The notes beneath the pieces are model-generated. The model worked only from the letters and a program-made list of their open reading frames with translations. It had not been told where the DNA came from and ran no database searches. The translations under genes were made by a program, and so were the position numbers. This document shows positions 43,720-52,049 of a DNA stretch of 64,000 bases, in pieces. Within the stretch, counting starts at the first letter, position 1. Every line of letters begins with the position of its first letter. The stretch spans positions 186,001 through 250,000 of the forward strand of contig NZ_JAIMCG010000006.1 in the NCBI RefSeq assembly GCF_019795295.1, written 5' to 3'. The stretch comes from Cupriavidus sp. AU9028 (GTDB lineage: Bacteria > Pseudomonadota > Gammaproteobacteria > Burkholderiales > Burkholderiaceae).

Positions 43720-43788
43720 ATTATACACTCCGGACCAATGTAACCGGTTTCATTCGAGGCGTGTCGCGCAAAAATGAAACCGGTTCCA
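43720..43788. promoter_or_regulatory. Two LacI operators and a -10 box between LacI A and set A
   Basis: TGTAACCGGTTTCA (43739-43752) and TGAAACCGGTTCCA (43775-43788) each differ by one base from the palindrome TGAAACCGGTTTCA and are 36 bp apart centre to centre, fitting a double operator on one DNA face. ATTATA at 43720-43725 is a perfect TATAAT on the minus strand for the lacI gene, and operator 1 falls at its -35 region, implying autorepression. Confidence 0.8.
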
Positions 43789-43829
43789 TCCCATCAAGCG
43801 AGCCCGACATCGCACTTCGAGGAGACACC

Positions 43830-44795
43830 ATGGCTTCCATCCGCACCGCCGCCGCAGCCTTGTCCTGCCTGGCCCTGACCTCCCTTGCCCACGCCGCCTG
43901 GCCGGACCGCCCCATCGTGATGGTCGTGCCGCAACCGCCGGGCGGGGCCGCCGACGCCTTCGCCCGTCCGTTCGCGCAGGCGCTCTCGCAGCGGCTCGGG
44001 CAACCGGTGGTGATCGAAAACCGCGCCGGCGCCAACGGCAATATTGCCGCCGCCTATGTCGCCAAGCAGCCTGCCGACGGGTACACCATCTTCTTCGGCT
44101 CGGTCAGCACCCTCGCGGTCAATCCGCACCTGTACAAGTCGACCGGCTTCGATCCGCTGAAGGACTTCGCGCCGATCACGCTGACCAACCAGACGCCGAA
44201 CGTGCTGGTGGTCAACGGCGCCTCGCCCTACCGCACGGTGGCCGATGTGGTGAAGGCTGCCAAGGCCGCGCCGGGCACGATCAACTATGGCTCGGCCGGC
44301 AATGGCAATACCATGCACCTGACCGGCGTGCTGTTCGAACAGAAGACCGGTGCGCGCCTGACGCATGTCCCCTACAAGGGCGGTCCGGCCGCGCTGACCG
44401 ATGTGATGGGCGGCCAGATCCCGATGATGTTCCACAACCTGAACGCCGTGCTGGCCCACGAGAAGAGCGGCAAGGTCCGCATCGTGGCGGTGGCCGACAA
44501 CAAGCGCGCCGCGGTGCTGCCCGACGTGCCGACGATGAAGGAAGCGGGCGCGCCGGGCGTGGTGCAGGTGCCGTGGAGCGGCATGCTGGTGCGCGCCGGT
44601 ACGCCGCAGCCCGTAATCGACCGCCTCGGCAAGGAAATGCTCGACATCCTCAAGGACCGCGCCTTCCGCGCGCCGCACGAGGCGCAGGGCACCGAAGTGC
44701 TGTCGTCGACCCCGGCGGAATTCGCCGAGCGCCTGAAGGCCGATTACGCGGCGATGGGCGCGCTGGTCAAGGCGGCCGACGTCAGGATCGACTGA
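43830..44795 (+). CDS. Bug-family receptor, sugar-acid set A
   Basis: This 321-residue receptor has signal peptide MASIRTAAAALSCLALTSLA (cleaved near AHAA) and motifs VMVVPQPPGGAADAFARPFA, GQPVVIENRAGANGNI and GSAGNGNTMHLTGVLF. It closely resembles the receptor at 52050. GAGGAG precedes the ATG. It is the first gene of set A, 36 bases before the aldolase, and likely captures a sugar acid. There are no membrane permease genes for it here. Confidence 0.92.
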   Translation: MASIRTAAAALSCLALTSLAHAAWPDRPIVMVVPQPPGGAADAFARPFAQALSQRLGQPVVIENRAGANGNIAAAYVAKQPADGYTIFFGSVSTLAVNPHLYKSTGFDPLKDFAPITLTNQTPNVLVVNGASPYRTVADVVKAAKAAPGTINYGSAGNGNTMHLTGVLFEQKTGARLTHVPYKGGPAALTDVMGGQIPMMFHNLNAVLAHEKSGKVRIVAVADNKRAAVLPDVPTMKEAGAPGVVQVPWSGMLVRAGTPQPVIDRLGKEMLDILKDRAFRAPHEAQGTEVLSSTPAEFAERLKADYAAMGALVKAADVRID

Positions 44796-44831
44796 ACCGG
44801 CTGCCGCCACCCCCCGTTTTCCGGAGATACC

Positions 44832-45638
44832 GTGCCCTCTCGCAATCATTTCAAGCAGGCCCTGCGCGACAAGCGCGCCCAGGTAGGCCTCTGGTCTACC
44901 CTGCCCTTCCCCTATATTTCCGAGCTGATCGCCGGTTCCGGGTTCGACTGGCTGCTGCTGGACACCGAGCACACCGCGAGCGATCCGATCGTGATGCAGC
45001 AGCAGCTGCAGGCAGTGGATGCCGCCCGCGCCGGCACCAACGGCACCACCTCGGCGGTGGTACGCCCCGACTGGAACGACACCGTGCTGATCAAGCGCTA
45101 CCTGGACATCGGCGCGCAATCGCTGCTGTTTCCCTTCGTGCAGACGCCCGAGGAAGCGGCGGCCGCCGTCGCCGCGACGCGCTACCCGCCGCACGGCGTG
45201 CGGGGCATGGGCGGGACCATGCGTGCCTCGCGCTTCGGCCGCGATACCGACTACGTGCGCGATGCGCAGAACGAGCTTTGCGTGCTGGTGCAGCTGGAAA
45301 CCGGGGAAGCGCTTGACCGTCTGGAAGAAATCGCGGCGGTGGACGGCGTCGACGGCATCTTCATCGGCCCGGCCGACCTGTCGGCGAGCATGGGCGTGCC
45401 GGGCGACGTCCACCATCCGCGCGTGCGCCGCGCCATCGACGACGCGGTGCGGCGGATCCTCGCCTGCGGCAAGGCACCGGGCATCCTGATGCTCGACGAA
45501 AAGCGCGCGCAGGAACTGCTGGACCTGGGGGCGCTGTTCGTCGCGGTCGGTACCGACCAGGTGCTGTTGCGCAAGAGCACCGACGATCTGGCGCAACGCT
45601 TCGGCCGCGGCCCTGGCGTCGCCACGGCCTCTTACTGA
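44832..45638 (+). CDS. HpcH/HpaI-family class II aldolase, set A
   Basis: This 268-residue aldolase belongs to the group splitting 2-keto-3-deoxy sugar acids or hydroxy-oxo-dioates into pyruvate and an aldehyde with a divalent metal. Visible motifs are the catalytic His in LLLDTEHTASD, Arg in VVRPDWNDT, metal-binding Glu in QLETGEAL and Asp in IGPADLSASMG. It starts at GTG after CCGGAGATAC, between the Bug and dehydratase genes, so it should act on the dehydratase product. Confidence 0.92.
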   Translation: MPSRNHFKQALRDKRAQVGLWSTLPFPYISELIAGSGFDWLLLDTEHTASDPIVMQQQLQAVDAARAGTNGTTSAVVRPDWNDTVLIKRYLDIGAQSLLFPFVQTPEEAAAAVAATRYPPHGVRGMGGTMRASRFGRDTDYVRDAQNELCVLVQLETGEALDRLEEIAAVDGVDGIFIGPADLSASMGVPGDVHHPRVRRAIDDAVRRILACGKAPGILMLDEKRAQELLDLGALFVAVGTDQVLLRKSTDDLAQRFGRGPGVATASY

Positions 45639-45681
45639 CCGGCTGAGCCACGGCCCAGCCTACCGAAGGAGTTTCTGCATC

Positions 45682-47445
45682 ATGTCGCAAGCCGACCAAC
45701 CGCGCCGCCGTCCCGAGGAGCTGCGCAGCCATCGCTGGTTCGCCAGCGACGACATCCGCGGCTTCGCCCACCGCCAGCGCATGCAGCAGCAGGGATTGGC
45801 GCGCGAAGCGTTCATGGGCCGGCCGGTGATTGGCATCATCAATACCTGGAGCGAGCTCTCGCCCTGCCATGCGCATCTGCGCGAGCGGGCCGAAGCGGTC
45901 AAGAAAGGCGTGCTGCAGGCGGGCGGCTACCCGCTGGAACTGCCAGCGCTGAGCCTGGGCGAGGTGATGGTCAAGCCGACCACCATGCTGTACCGGAACC
46001 TGCTGTCGATCGAGACGGAGGAGCTGCTGCGCAGCCTGCCGCTGGACGGCGCGGTCCTGCTGGGCGGCTGCGACAAGACGCCGCCGGGCCTGATGATGGG
46101 CGCGTTCTCGATGGACCTGCCGGTGATCTTCGTGCCGGCGGGACCGATGCTCAATGACCGCTACCGCGGTGCGGCGGTCGGCGCCGGCACGCACACCAAG
46201 AAGTTCTTCGCCGAGTACAGCATCGGCAATATCGCCAAGGACGAGTGGGTGGCAATGGAAGCGCGCATGACGCGCTCGGTCGGCACCTGCAACACCATGG
46301 GCACGGCCAGCACGATGACGGCCATCGTCGAAGCGCTCGGCTTTTGCCTGCCCGGCGCGATGAGCATCCCGGCCGTCGATGCGGCGCACCCGCGCATGGC
46401 GTGGCACTGCGGCCAACGCATCGTCGACATGGTGTGGGAAGACCTGCGCCCGTCGAAGATCGCCACCAAGTCGGCATTCCTCAACGCGGTGGCGGTCTAC
46501 GCCGCGCTGGGCGGCTCCACCAACGCCGCCGTGCACCTGCCCGCGATGGCCGGACGCGCCGGCGTGTCGCTGGACCTGGACGAGATCGACGCGGTGGCGC
46601 GCGCCGTGCCGGTGATCGCCAATCTCTATCCGTCCGGCGATCGGCTGATGGAGGACTTCCACTACGCGGGCGGCCTGCCTGCCGTACTGCGCAAGATCGC
46701 GCCGCTGATCGACCTCGATGCCCTGACCGTGACCGGGCGCACGCTGCGCGAGAACATCGCCGACTGGCCCGTCGAGGAGGACGGCACCGTGCTCGACATC
46801 GACCGGCCGCTGAAGACCGGCACGCCCGAATGCCCGGAAGCCGGCCTGGCGCTGGCGGTCGTGCACGGCAATCTGTGCCCCGATGGCGCGGTGATCAAGC
46901 CGTCGGCCGCCAGTCCCCATCTGCTGCGCCATCAAGGCCGGGCGCTGGTGTTCGACTCCAACGCCGAGATGTTCGCGGCGATGGACGACCCCGACCTCGA
47001 TGTGGATGCCTCCACGGTGCTGGTGCTGCGCAATGCCGGACCGATTGGCGGGCCCGGCATGCCGGAATGGGGCAACCTGCCGATCCCGAAGAAGTTGCTG
47101 CGCGAGGGCGTACGCGACATGCTGCGGATCTCCGACGCGCGCATGAGCGGCACGCACTACGGCACCTGCGTGCTGCACGTCGCGCCGGAGTCTGCCGTGG
47201 GCGGGCCGCTGGCGCTGCTGCGTACCGGCGACATGGTGCGGCTGGACCTCGGCGAGCGCCGGCTCGACATGCTGGTATCGGAGGACGAGCTGGCGGCACG
47301 CCGCGCCGCCTGGCAGCCGCCGCCGCAGCCGTACCAGCGCGGCTATGGGCGCATCTTCCAGCATGAGGTCACCCAGGCCAATCTGGGGTGCGACTTCGCC
47401 AGTCTGGCAGGCAATGCGCCGACGGTGGAGCCGCCGATTTATTGA
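45682..47445 (+). CDS. IlvD/Edd-family sugar-acid dehydratase, set A
   Basis: This 587-residue [2Fe-2S] dehydratase has cluster ligands Cys62 (LSPCHAH), Cys130 (GGCDKTPP) and Cys203 (GTCNTMGTA). The last two, with the C-terminal ISDARMSGTHYGTCVLH including the catalytic Ser, match the pentonate and hexonate dehydratase branch (L-arabinonate or D-xylonate type) rather than the amino-acid enzyme IlvD. It dehydrates a sugar acid to a 2-keto-3-deoxy acid. The aldolase gene is 43 bases upstream. The exact sugar acid is not readable. Confidence 0.92.
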   Translation: MSQADQPRRRPEELRSHRWFASDDIRGFAHRQRMQQQGLAREAFMGRPVIGIINTWSELSPCHAHLRERAEAVKKGVLQAGGYPLELPALSLGEVMVKPTTMLYRNLLSIETEELLRSLPLDGAVLLGGCDKTPPGLMMGAFSMDLPVIFVPAGPMLNDRYRGAAVGAGTHTKKFFAEYSIGNIAKDEWVAMEARMTRSVGTCNTMGTASTMTAIVEALGFCLPGAMSIPAVDAAHPRMAWHCGQRIVDMVWEDLRPSKIATKSAFLNAVAVYAALGGSTNAAVHLPAMAGRAGVSLDLDEIDAVARAVPVIANLYPSGDRLMEDFHYAGGLPAVLRKIAPLIDLDALTVTGRTLRENIADWPVEEDGTVLDIDRPLKTGTPECPEAGLALAVVHGNLCPDGAVIKPSAASPHLLRHQGRALVFDSNAEMFAAMDDPDLDVDASTVLVLRNAGPIGGPGMPEWGNLPIPKKLLREGVRDMLRISDARMSGTHYGTCVLHVAPESAVGGPLALLRTGDMVRLDLGERRLDMLVSEDELAARRAAWQPPPQPYQRGYGRIFQHEVTQANLGCDFASLAGNAPTVEPPIY

Positions 47446-47477
47446 TCGGTAGCAGCCATTCAATCTGCCCCCGGTTT

Positions 47478-47526
47478 GCTTCCCTCCCCCGCCGGGCGGG
47501 AGGGGCCGGGAGAGGGGCCGGGAGGG
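47478..47526. repeat. Dispersed GC-rich intergenic repeat, copy 5, at the island centre
   Basis: GCTTCCCTCCCCCGCCGGGC followed by GGGAGGGGCCGGGAGAGGGG lies between the convergent dehydratase A and TauE genes, directly before the TauE stop. It marks the centre of the mirror-symmetric island and probably ends transcription from both sides. Confidence 0.75.
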
Positions 47527-47527
47527 C

Positions 47528-48307
47528 CTAGCGCGCCACCATCGCCAAACCCGTCAACGCCAGCAACCCCGCCACCAGCGGACGCATCACCCTCGCCGGC
47601 ACCGGCGGCGGGGCCTTCAACGTCAGCCGCGTGGTGACATGCACGACCGGCACCGCCAGCGCGCTCAGCAGCAGCGCGCGCGGCGACATGCCGATGGACA
47701 GCACCACCAGTACCAGCCGCATGCCGGCATTGCTGGCGAACATCACCAGCAAGGCGCGCCGCACCACATCGGTGGCGAGCGGCTGCCGATAGAGGTGATA
47801 GACGATCGGGGGACCCGAGGTGCCGAACAGCCCGCCCATCAGTCCCGACAGCGCCCCCGCCATCGCAAACCCGCTGGGCGGTCCGATCCGCGGCGCCTGC
47901 CGCTTGCGGGCCACCAGGGTGATGGCGCAGACCACGATGGCCACGCCGAGGGCGGTTTCCAGCCAGGCCGACGCGTTGTTGCTGATCCAGCGCAACAGCA
48001 GCACGCCGACCAGCACGGTCAGCAGGCTGGCGATCAGCGCCGGGCGCATCAGCTTCCACGGCGGCGCCTGGCGTTCGGCCCGAAAGAAGGCCACCGCGTT
48101 GATCAGCGTCAGCACCGTGGCGGTATTGGCCGCATCGGCAACTGTCGCCAGTTCGAAGGTGGCCACCAGGCTGAGCAGCACCAGGCCGAAGGCGAACCCG
48201 GTCAGCGTCTGCACATAAGTGGCCACCGCCACGCACAACAGGAAAGACAGGGAGGTCGCAGGGCTACTGACGACCTCGGCAATCGGACTGAAAGAGAAAG
48301 GGTCCAC
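47528..48307 (-). CDS. TauE/SafE-family membrane permease
   Basis: This 259-residue protein has seven or eight predicted helices in two similar halves, with TLTGFAFGLVLLSL in the first and GGLFGTSGPPIVYHLY in the second, typical of the TSUP (sulfite exporter TauE/SafE) family. Members export sulfoacetate, sulfite or other small anions, or import organic acids. It follows the set B Bug receptor by 67 bases and could carry its ligand. GTG at 48307 lacks a good ribosome-binding site, so the start is uncertain. Confidence 0.85.
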   Translation of the reverse strand: MDPFSFSPIAEVVSSPATSLSFLLCVAVATYVQTLTGFAFGLVLLSLVATFELATVADAANTATVLTLINAVAFFRAERQAPPWKLMRPALIASLLTVLVGVLLLRWISNNASAWLETALGVAIVVCAITLVARKRQAPRIGPPSGFAMAGALSGLMGGLFGTSGPPIVYHLYRQPLATDVVRRALLVMFASNAGMRLVLVVLSIGMSPRALLLSALAVPVVHVTTRLTLKAPPPVPARVMRPLVAGLLALTGLAMVAR

Positions 48308-48374
48308 CAGGATCTTCTATGACTTCTGCTTCTATTTGCTGCATCGCGCGCAAGCCGTTGCCGCCGACCCGGTG

Positions 48375-49355
48375 TTACTTGTCCACCAGGTTCAGCTCGG
48401 CGATCAGCTTGCCGTAGATCTCGGACTGGCGCTGCGCGAAGGCGGCGAAGTCCTTGCTGCTCTTGTACTCGGGGGGCGTCTCCAGCCGTTCGGCGTCGGC
48501 ACGGTAAGCCGGGCTCTCCAGGGCCTGCCGGCAGGCACCCTCGAGCTTGCCCAGCACCGGCGCGGGCAATCCCTTCGGCGCGATCAGGCCGCCCCAGATG
48601 GTGGCCTGCACCGGCCAGCCCGCTTCCGCGGCCGTGGGCACGTCGGGATAGCCAGGCAGCCGGCGCTCGGCGAAGACCGCCAGCGGCCGCAGGCCATACT
48701 GCTTCGACACCGTCGGGGTTTCGGCGAACAGCATGATCTGCTTGCCGAGCAGCCCGGTCACCATCTCGCCCGAGCTCTTGTAGGGCACGTGCAAGCCCCT
48801 GGCGCCGGCCTTGCCGAGCAGCATCTCCATCGACAGATGCAGCAGCGTGCCGGGGCCGGACGAGCCGTAGGTCAGTTTCTCGGGGTTGCGGCGCGCATAG
48901 TCGATGACATCGGCCATGCTCTTGAACGCCGAGTCCTTCGGCACCATCAGCATCAGCGGCACCGCGTAGGTCCCGCAGATGTGGTCGAAGTCCTTCCAGC
49001 TGTAGCCGGTCTTGCGGATGGCGGGCTGCAGCACTTCGGGCCCGATTACCGACAGGCCCACGGTATAGCCATCGGGCCTTGCCCGCATCAACTGCGACAT
49101 GCCGATGGCGCCGCCCGCCCCTGCCTTGTTGTCCACCACGATCGAAGCGCCCAGCGTTTCGGTCAGCCGCCGCTCCAGAATGCGCGCCATGATATCCGAT
49201 GTGCCACCGGGACCGAACGGCACCACCATGGTCAGTGGCTTGGCCGGATAGTCGTCCTGCGCCATCGCCGCTGGGGCGCAAAGCGTGGTGGCGGCAATGC
49301 CGGCGACCGCTGCGAGCAGCCGCAATGGCTGGCGGATAACGTGTTTGCGTTGCAT
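48375..49355 (-). CDS. Bug-family receptor (second one of set B)
   Basis: This 326-residue receptor has a signal peptide to PAAMAQDDYPAK and motifs LTMVVPFGPGGTSDIMARIL, GASIVVDNKAGAGG and GSSGPGTLLHLSMEML. It is distinctly different from the two receptors at 43830 and 52050 and so was not produced by the same duplication. It lies 77 bases downstream of the aldolase and 67 bases before the TauE-like permease. The ATG at 49355 has AGGAGAC upstream. Confidence 0.9.
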   Translation of the reverse strand: MQRKHVIRQPLRLLAAVAGIAATTLCAPAAMAQDDYPAKPLTMVVPFGPGGTSDIMARILERRLTETLGASIVVDNKAGAGGAIGMSQLMRARPDGYTVGLSVIGPEVLQPAIRKTGYSWKDFDHICGTYAVPLMLMVPKDSAFKSMADVIDYARRNPEKLTYGSSGPGTLLHLSMEMLLGKAGARGLHVPYKSSGEMVTGLLGKQIMLFAETPTVSKQYGLRPLAVFAERRLPGYPDVPTAAEAGWPVQATIWGGLIAPKGLPAPVLGKLEGACRQALESPAYRADAERLETPPEYKSSKDFAAFAQRQSEIYGKLIAELNLVDK

Positions 49356-49432
49356 TCTTTGTCTCCTTCCCTGGCTGGATTGACGGGCTCTGTCGGCCCG
49401 TATCGAACGGATTGACGAGTTCCGCCAGCGCG

Positions 49433-50242
49433 TCAGTAGACGCCGCCGTCGTAACCCCTGGCGATGGCGGGACGGCACGCCTGGATGAAGGCATTGGCCT
49501 GCCGCATCATCATCCCCATGTCGGAGGCCACCGCGACGAAGGCATAGCCCAGCTCGACGAATTGCGACACCATCTCCGGGGTCGGACCGACGATGCCACA
49601 GGGCTTGCCGATCGCCTGGCAGCGCCGCGCCACGTCGGCGATCACCGCCTGCACCTCGGGATGGGCGATATTGCCGATATGGCCCATGTTGGCCGACAGA
49701 TCGCCCGGGCCAAGGAACAGCGCATCCACGCCCGGCACTGCGGCGATCTCTTCCAGCGCCGTCACCGCCTGCGGCGTTTCCAGCTGGATGATGGTGTAGA
49801 TCGAATCGTTGGCCCGCTTGCCGTAATCCGCGGCGGTGCCGTAGCCGCTGGCGCGGTGCACGGCGGCAAAGCCGCGGATGCCCTCGGGCGGGTACTTGGC
49901 GTAGGACACCGCGCGGCGGGCCGCGTCGGCGCTGTCGACGAACGGCACCATCACCGTCTGCGCGCCAAGGTCGAGCGCGCGCTTGAACAGCACGGCGTCG
50001 TTGGCCGCCAGCCGCGTCACCGGCGCGGCATCGGTGCCGGCCACGGCCTGCAGCACGTGCAGGATCTCGCGCTCGTCCAGCGGCACGTGTTCGAGATCGA
50101 CCACCAGCCATTCGAAGCCGGCACGGCCCATCGCCTCGGCGGTGGAGGAAGTGCCGGACATCAGCCAGGTGCCAAGGGGCACGCCGGCTTTGCCGAGGCG
50201 GTCGCGGAAGGGATTGGCGAGGATATCGTTCGGTGCGGGCAT
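49433..50242 (-). CDS. HpcH/HpaI-family class II aldolase, set B
   Basis: This 269-residue aldolase has the same catalytic layout as the one at 44832: His in LVVDLEHVPLDE, Arg in VTRLAANDAVLF, Glu in QLETPQAVTA and Asp in LGPGDLSANMG. The two differ more than the dehydratases do. It ends ARGYDGGVY. It starts 36 bases after the set B dehydratase stop and should split its 2-keto-3-deoxy product. Confidence 0.92.
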   Translation of the reverse strand: MPAPNDILANPFRDRLGKAGVPLGTWLMSGTSSTAEAMGRAGFEWLVVDLEHVPLDEREILHVLQAVAGTDAAPVTRLAANDAVLFKRALDLGAQTVMVPFVDSADAARRAVSYAKYPPEGIRGFAAVHRASGYGTAADYGKRANDSIYTIIQLETPQAVTALEEIAAVPGVDALFLGPGDLSANMGHIGNIAHPEVQAVIADVARRCQAIGKPCGIVGPTPEMVSQFVELGYAFVAVASDMGMMMRQANAFIQACRPAIARGYDGGVY

Positions 50243-50278
50243 GGTGTGTCGGTGTGAATGTCGCTGCGGAAGATGGCG

Positions 50279-52045
50279 TCAGTAGATGGAAGGCTCCGGC
50301 GTCGGCGCATTGCCGGCCAGGACCTGGAAGTCGCAGCCCAGATGGGCCTGGGTGACTTCGCTTTGATAGATGCGCGCGTAGCCGCGCTGATAGACCGGTG
50401 GCGGCGCCGTCCATTGCGCGCGTCGCGCGTCGAGCTCGTCCTGCTCGACCAGCACGTCCAGGCGCCGCTCGGCAATGTCCAGCCGGATCAGGTCGCCGGT
50501 GCGCACCAGCGCGAGCGGACCGCCGACCGCCGCTTCCGGCGAGATATGCAGCACGCAGGTACCGTAGTGGGTGCCGCTCATGCGCGAGTCCGACAGGCGC
50601 ACCAGATCGCGCACGCCCCGCTGCAGCAGCTTCTTCGGGATCGGCAGGTTGCCCCACTCCGGCATGCCGGGGCCGCCGACGGGGCCGCCGTTGCGCAGCA
50701 CCAGCACGGTGTTCTCGTCGACGTCCAGATCGGGATCGTTCACGGCCGCCAGCATTTGCGCATTGGAGTCGAACACCAGCGCGCGGCCGGTATGGCGCAG
50801 CAGCGCCGGCGTGGCGGCCGACGGCTTGATCACCGCGCCATCGGGACAGAGGTTGCCGCGCAGCACGGCCAGCGCCATGCCGGCTTCCGGGCAATCGGCG
50901 GGCGCCTGCACCACCGGCCGGTCCAGCGGCCGGATCACGTCGTCGTCCAGCACGTCGTGCCCGGCGATGTTCTGGCCCAGCGTCGCGCCGGTGCAGGTCA
51001 TGGCATCGAGCTCCAGATGCTGCGCGATGCGGGACAGTAGCGCCGGCAGTCCGCCGGCGTAATAGAAGTCCTCCATCAGCCGGTTGCCCGACGGGAACAG
51101 GTTGGCGATCACCGGCACGCGGCGCGCCATCGCGTCGAAGTCTTCGAGGCTGAAGGCGACGCCGGCGCGGCCGGCCATTGCGGGCAGATGCACCGCCGCA
51201 TTGGTCGAGCCGCCCAGCGCCATCCACGCCGCCAGCCCATTGAGGAACGACTGGCGTGTGACGATGCGCGAGGGGCGCAGGTCCTCCCACACCATCTCGA
51301 CGATGCGCTTGCCACAGGCCCACGCCATGCGGGTGTGAGCCGCGTCCATCGCCGGAATGCTGGTCGAGCCTGGCAAGGCCAGTCCCATTGCTTCGACGAT
51401 GGCGGTCATGGTGCTGGCGGTACCCATCGTGTTGCAGGTGCCGGGCGCGCGCGTCATGCGTGCTTCCAGGGAGATCCACTCCGCGTCGTCGATCTCGCCG
51501 ACGGTGTACTTCTCCCAGTATTTCTTGGTGTGGGTGCCGGCGCCCACGCTCTGGCCCTGGTAGCGGTCGTTGAGCATGGGACCGGCCGGGCAATAGAGCG
51601 CCGGCAGGTCCATCGACAGCGCACCCATTACCAGCCCGGGCGTGGTCTTGTCGCAGCCGCCCAGCAGCACCACGCCGTCCAGCGGCAGGCTGCGCATCAG
51701 CTCCTCGGCTTCCATCGCCAGGAAATTGCGATACAGCATGGTGGTGGGCTTGACCATCACCTCGCCCAGGCTCATCGCGGGCAGCTCCAGCGGATAGCCG
51801 CCGGCCTGCAGCACGCCGCGCTTGATCGCCTGCGCGCGCTCGCGCAGGTGCGCGTGGCATGGCGAGAGGTCGCTCCAGGTATTGAGGATGCCGATCACCG
51901 GCCGCCCCATGAACTCCTCGCGCGCCAGCCCTTGCTGCTGCATCCGTTGCCGGTGCGCGAAGCCCCGGATGTCATTGCTGGCGAACCAGCGCTGGCTGCG
52001 CAACTGGTCGATGGTGCGGACGGCGCCGCTCTTCTCGTCGTTCAT
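50279..52045 (-). CDS. IlvD/Edd-family sugar-acid dehydratase, set B
   Basis: This 588-residue paralogue of the enzyme at 45682 shares long identical runs (such as FAHRQRMQQQGLARE). Iron-sulfur ligands are Cys63, Cys131 and Cys204, and LSDSRMSGTHYGTCVLH is conserved. The stop of the preceding Bug gene is four bases before the ATG, so the genes are coupled. Two different but related sugar acids are the simplest reason for keeping both. Confidence 0.92.
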   Translation of the reverse strand: MNDEKSGAVRTIDQLRSQRWFASNDIRGFAHRQRMQQQGLAREEFMGRPVIGILNTWSDLSPCHAHLRERAQAIKRGVLQAGGYPLELPAMSLGEVMVKPTTMLYRNFLAMEAEELMRSLPLDGVVLLGGCDKTTPGLVMGALSMDLPALYCPAGPMLNDRYQGQSVGAGTHTKKYWEKYTVGEIDDAEWISLEARMTRAPGTCNTMGTASTMTAIVEAMGLALPGSTSIPAMDAAHTRMAWACGKRIVEMVWEDLRPSRIVTRQSFLNGLAAWMALGGSTNAAVHLPAMAGRAGVAFSLEDFDAMARRVPVIANLFPSGNRLMEDFYYAGGLPALLSRIAQHLELDAMTCTGATLGQNIAGHDVLDDDVIRPLDRPVVQAPADCPEAGMALAVLRGNLCPDGAVIKPSAATPALLRHTGRALVFDSNAQMLAAVNDPDLDVDENTVLVLRNGGPVGGPGMPEWGNLPIPKKLLQRGVRDLVRLSDSRMSGTHYGTCVLHISPEAAVGGPLALVRTGDLIRLDIAERRLDVLVEQDELDARRAQWTAPPPVYQRGYARIYQSEVTQAHLGCDFQVLAGNAPTPEPSIY

Positions 52046-52049
52046 GTCT

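Noticed and set aside
45361-47463. 700-codon minus-strand frame over aldolase A and dehydratase A
   Set aside because: The plus-strand proteins have full catalytic motifs; the antisense product is His/Gln/Arg-rich with no domain.
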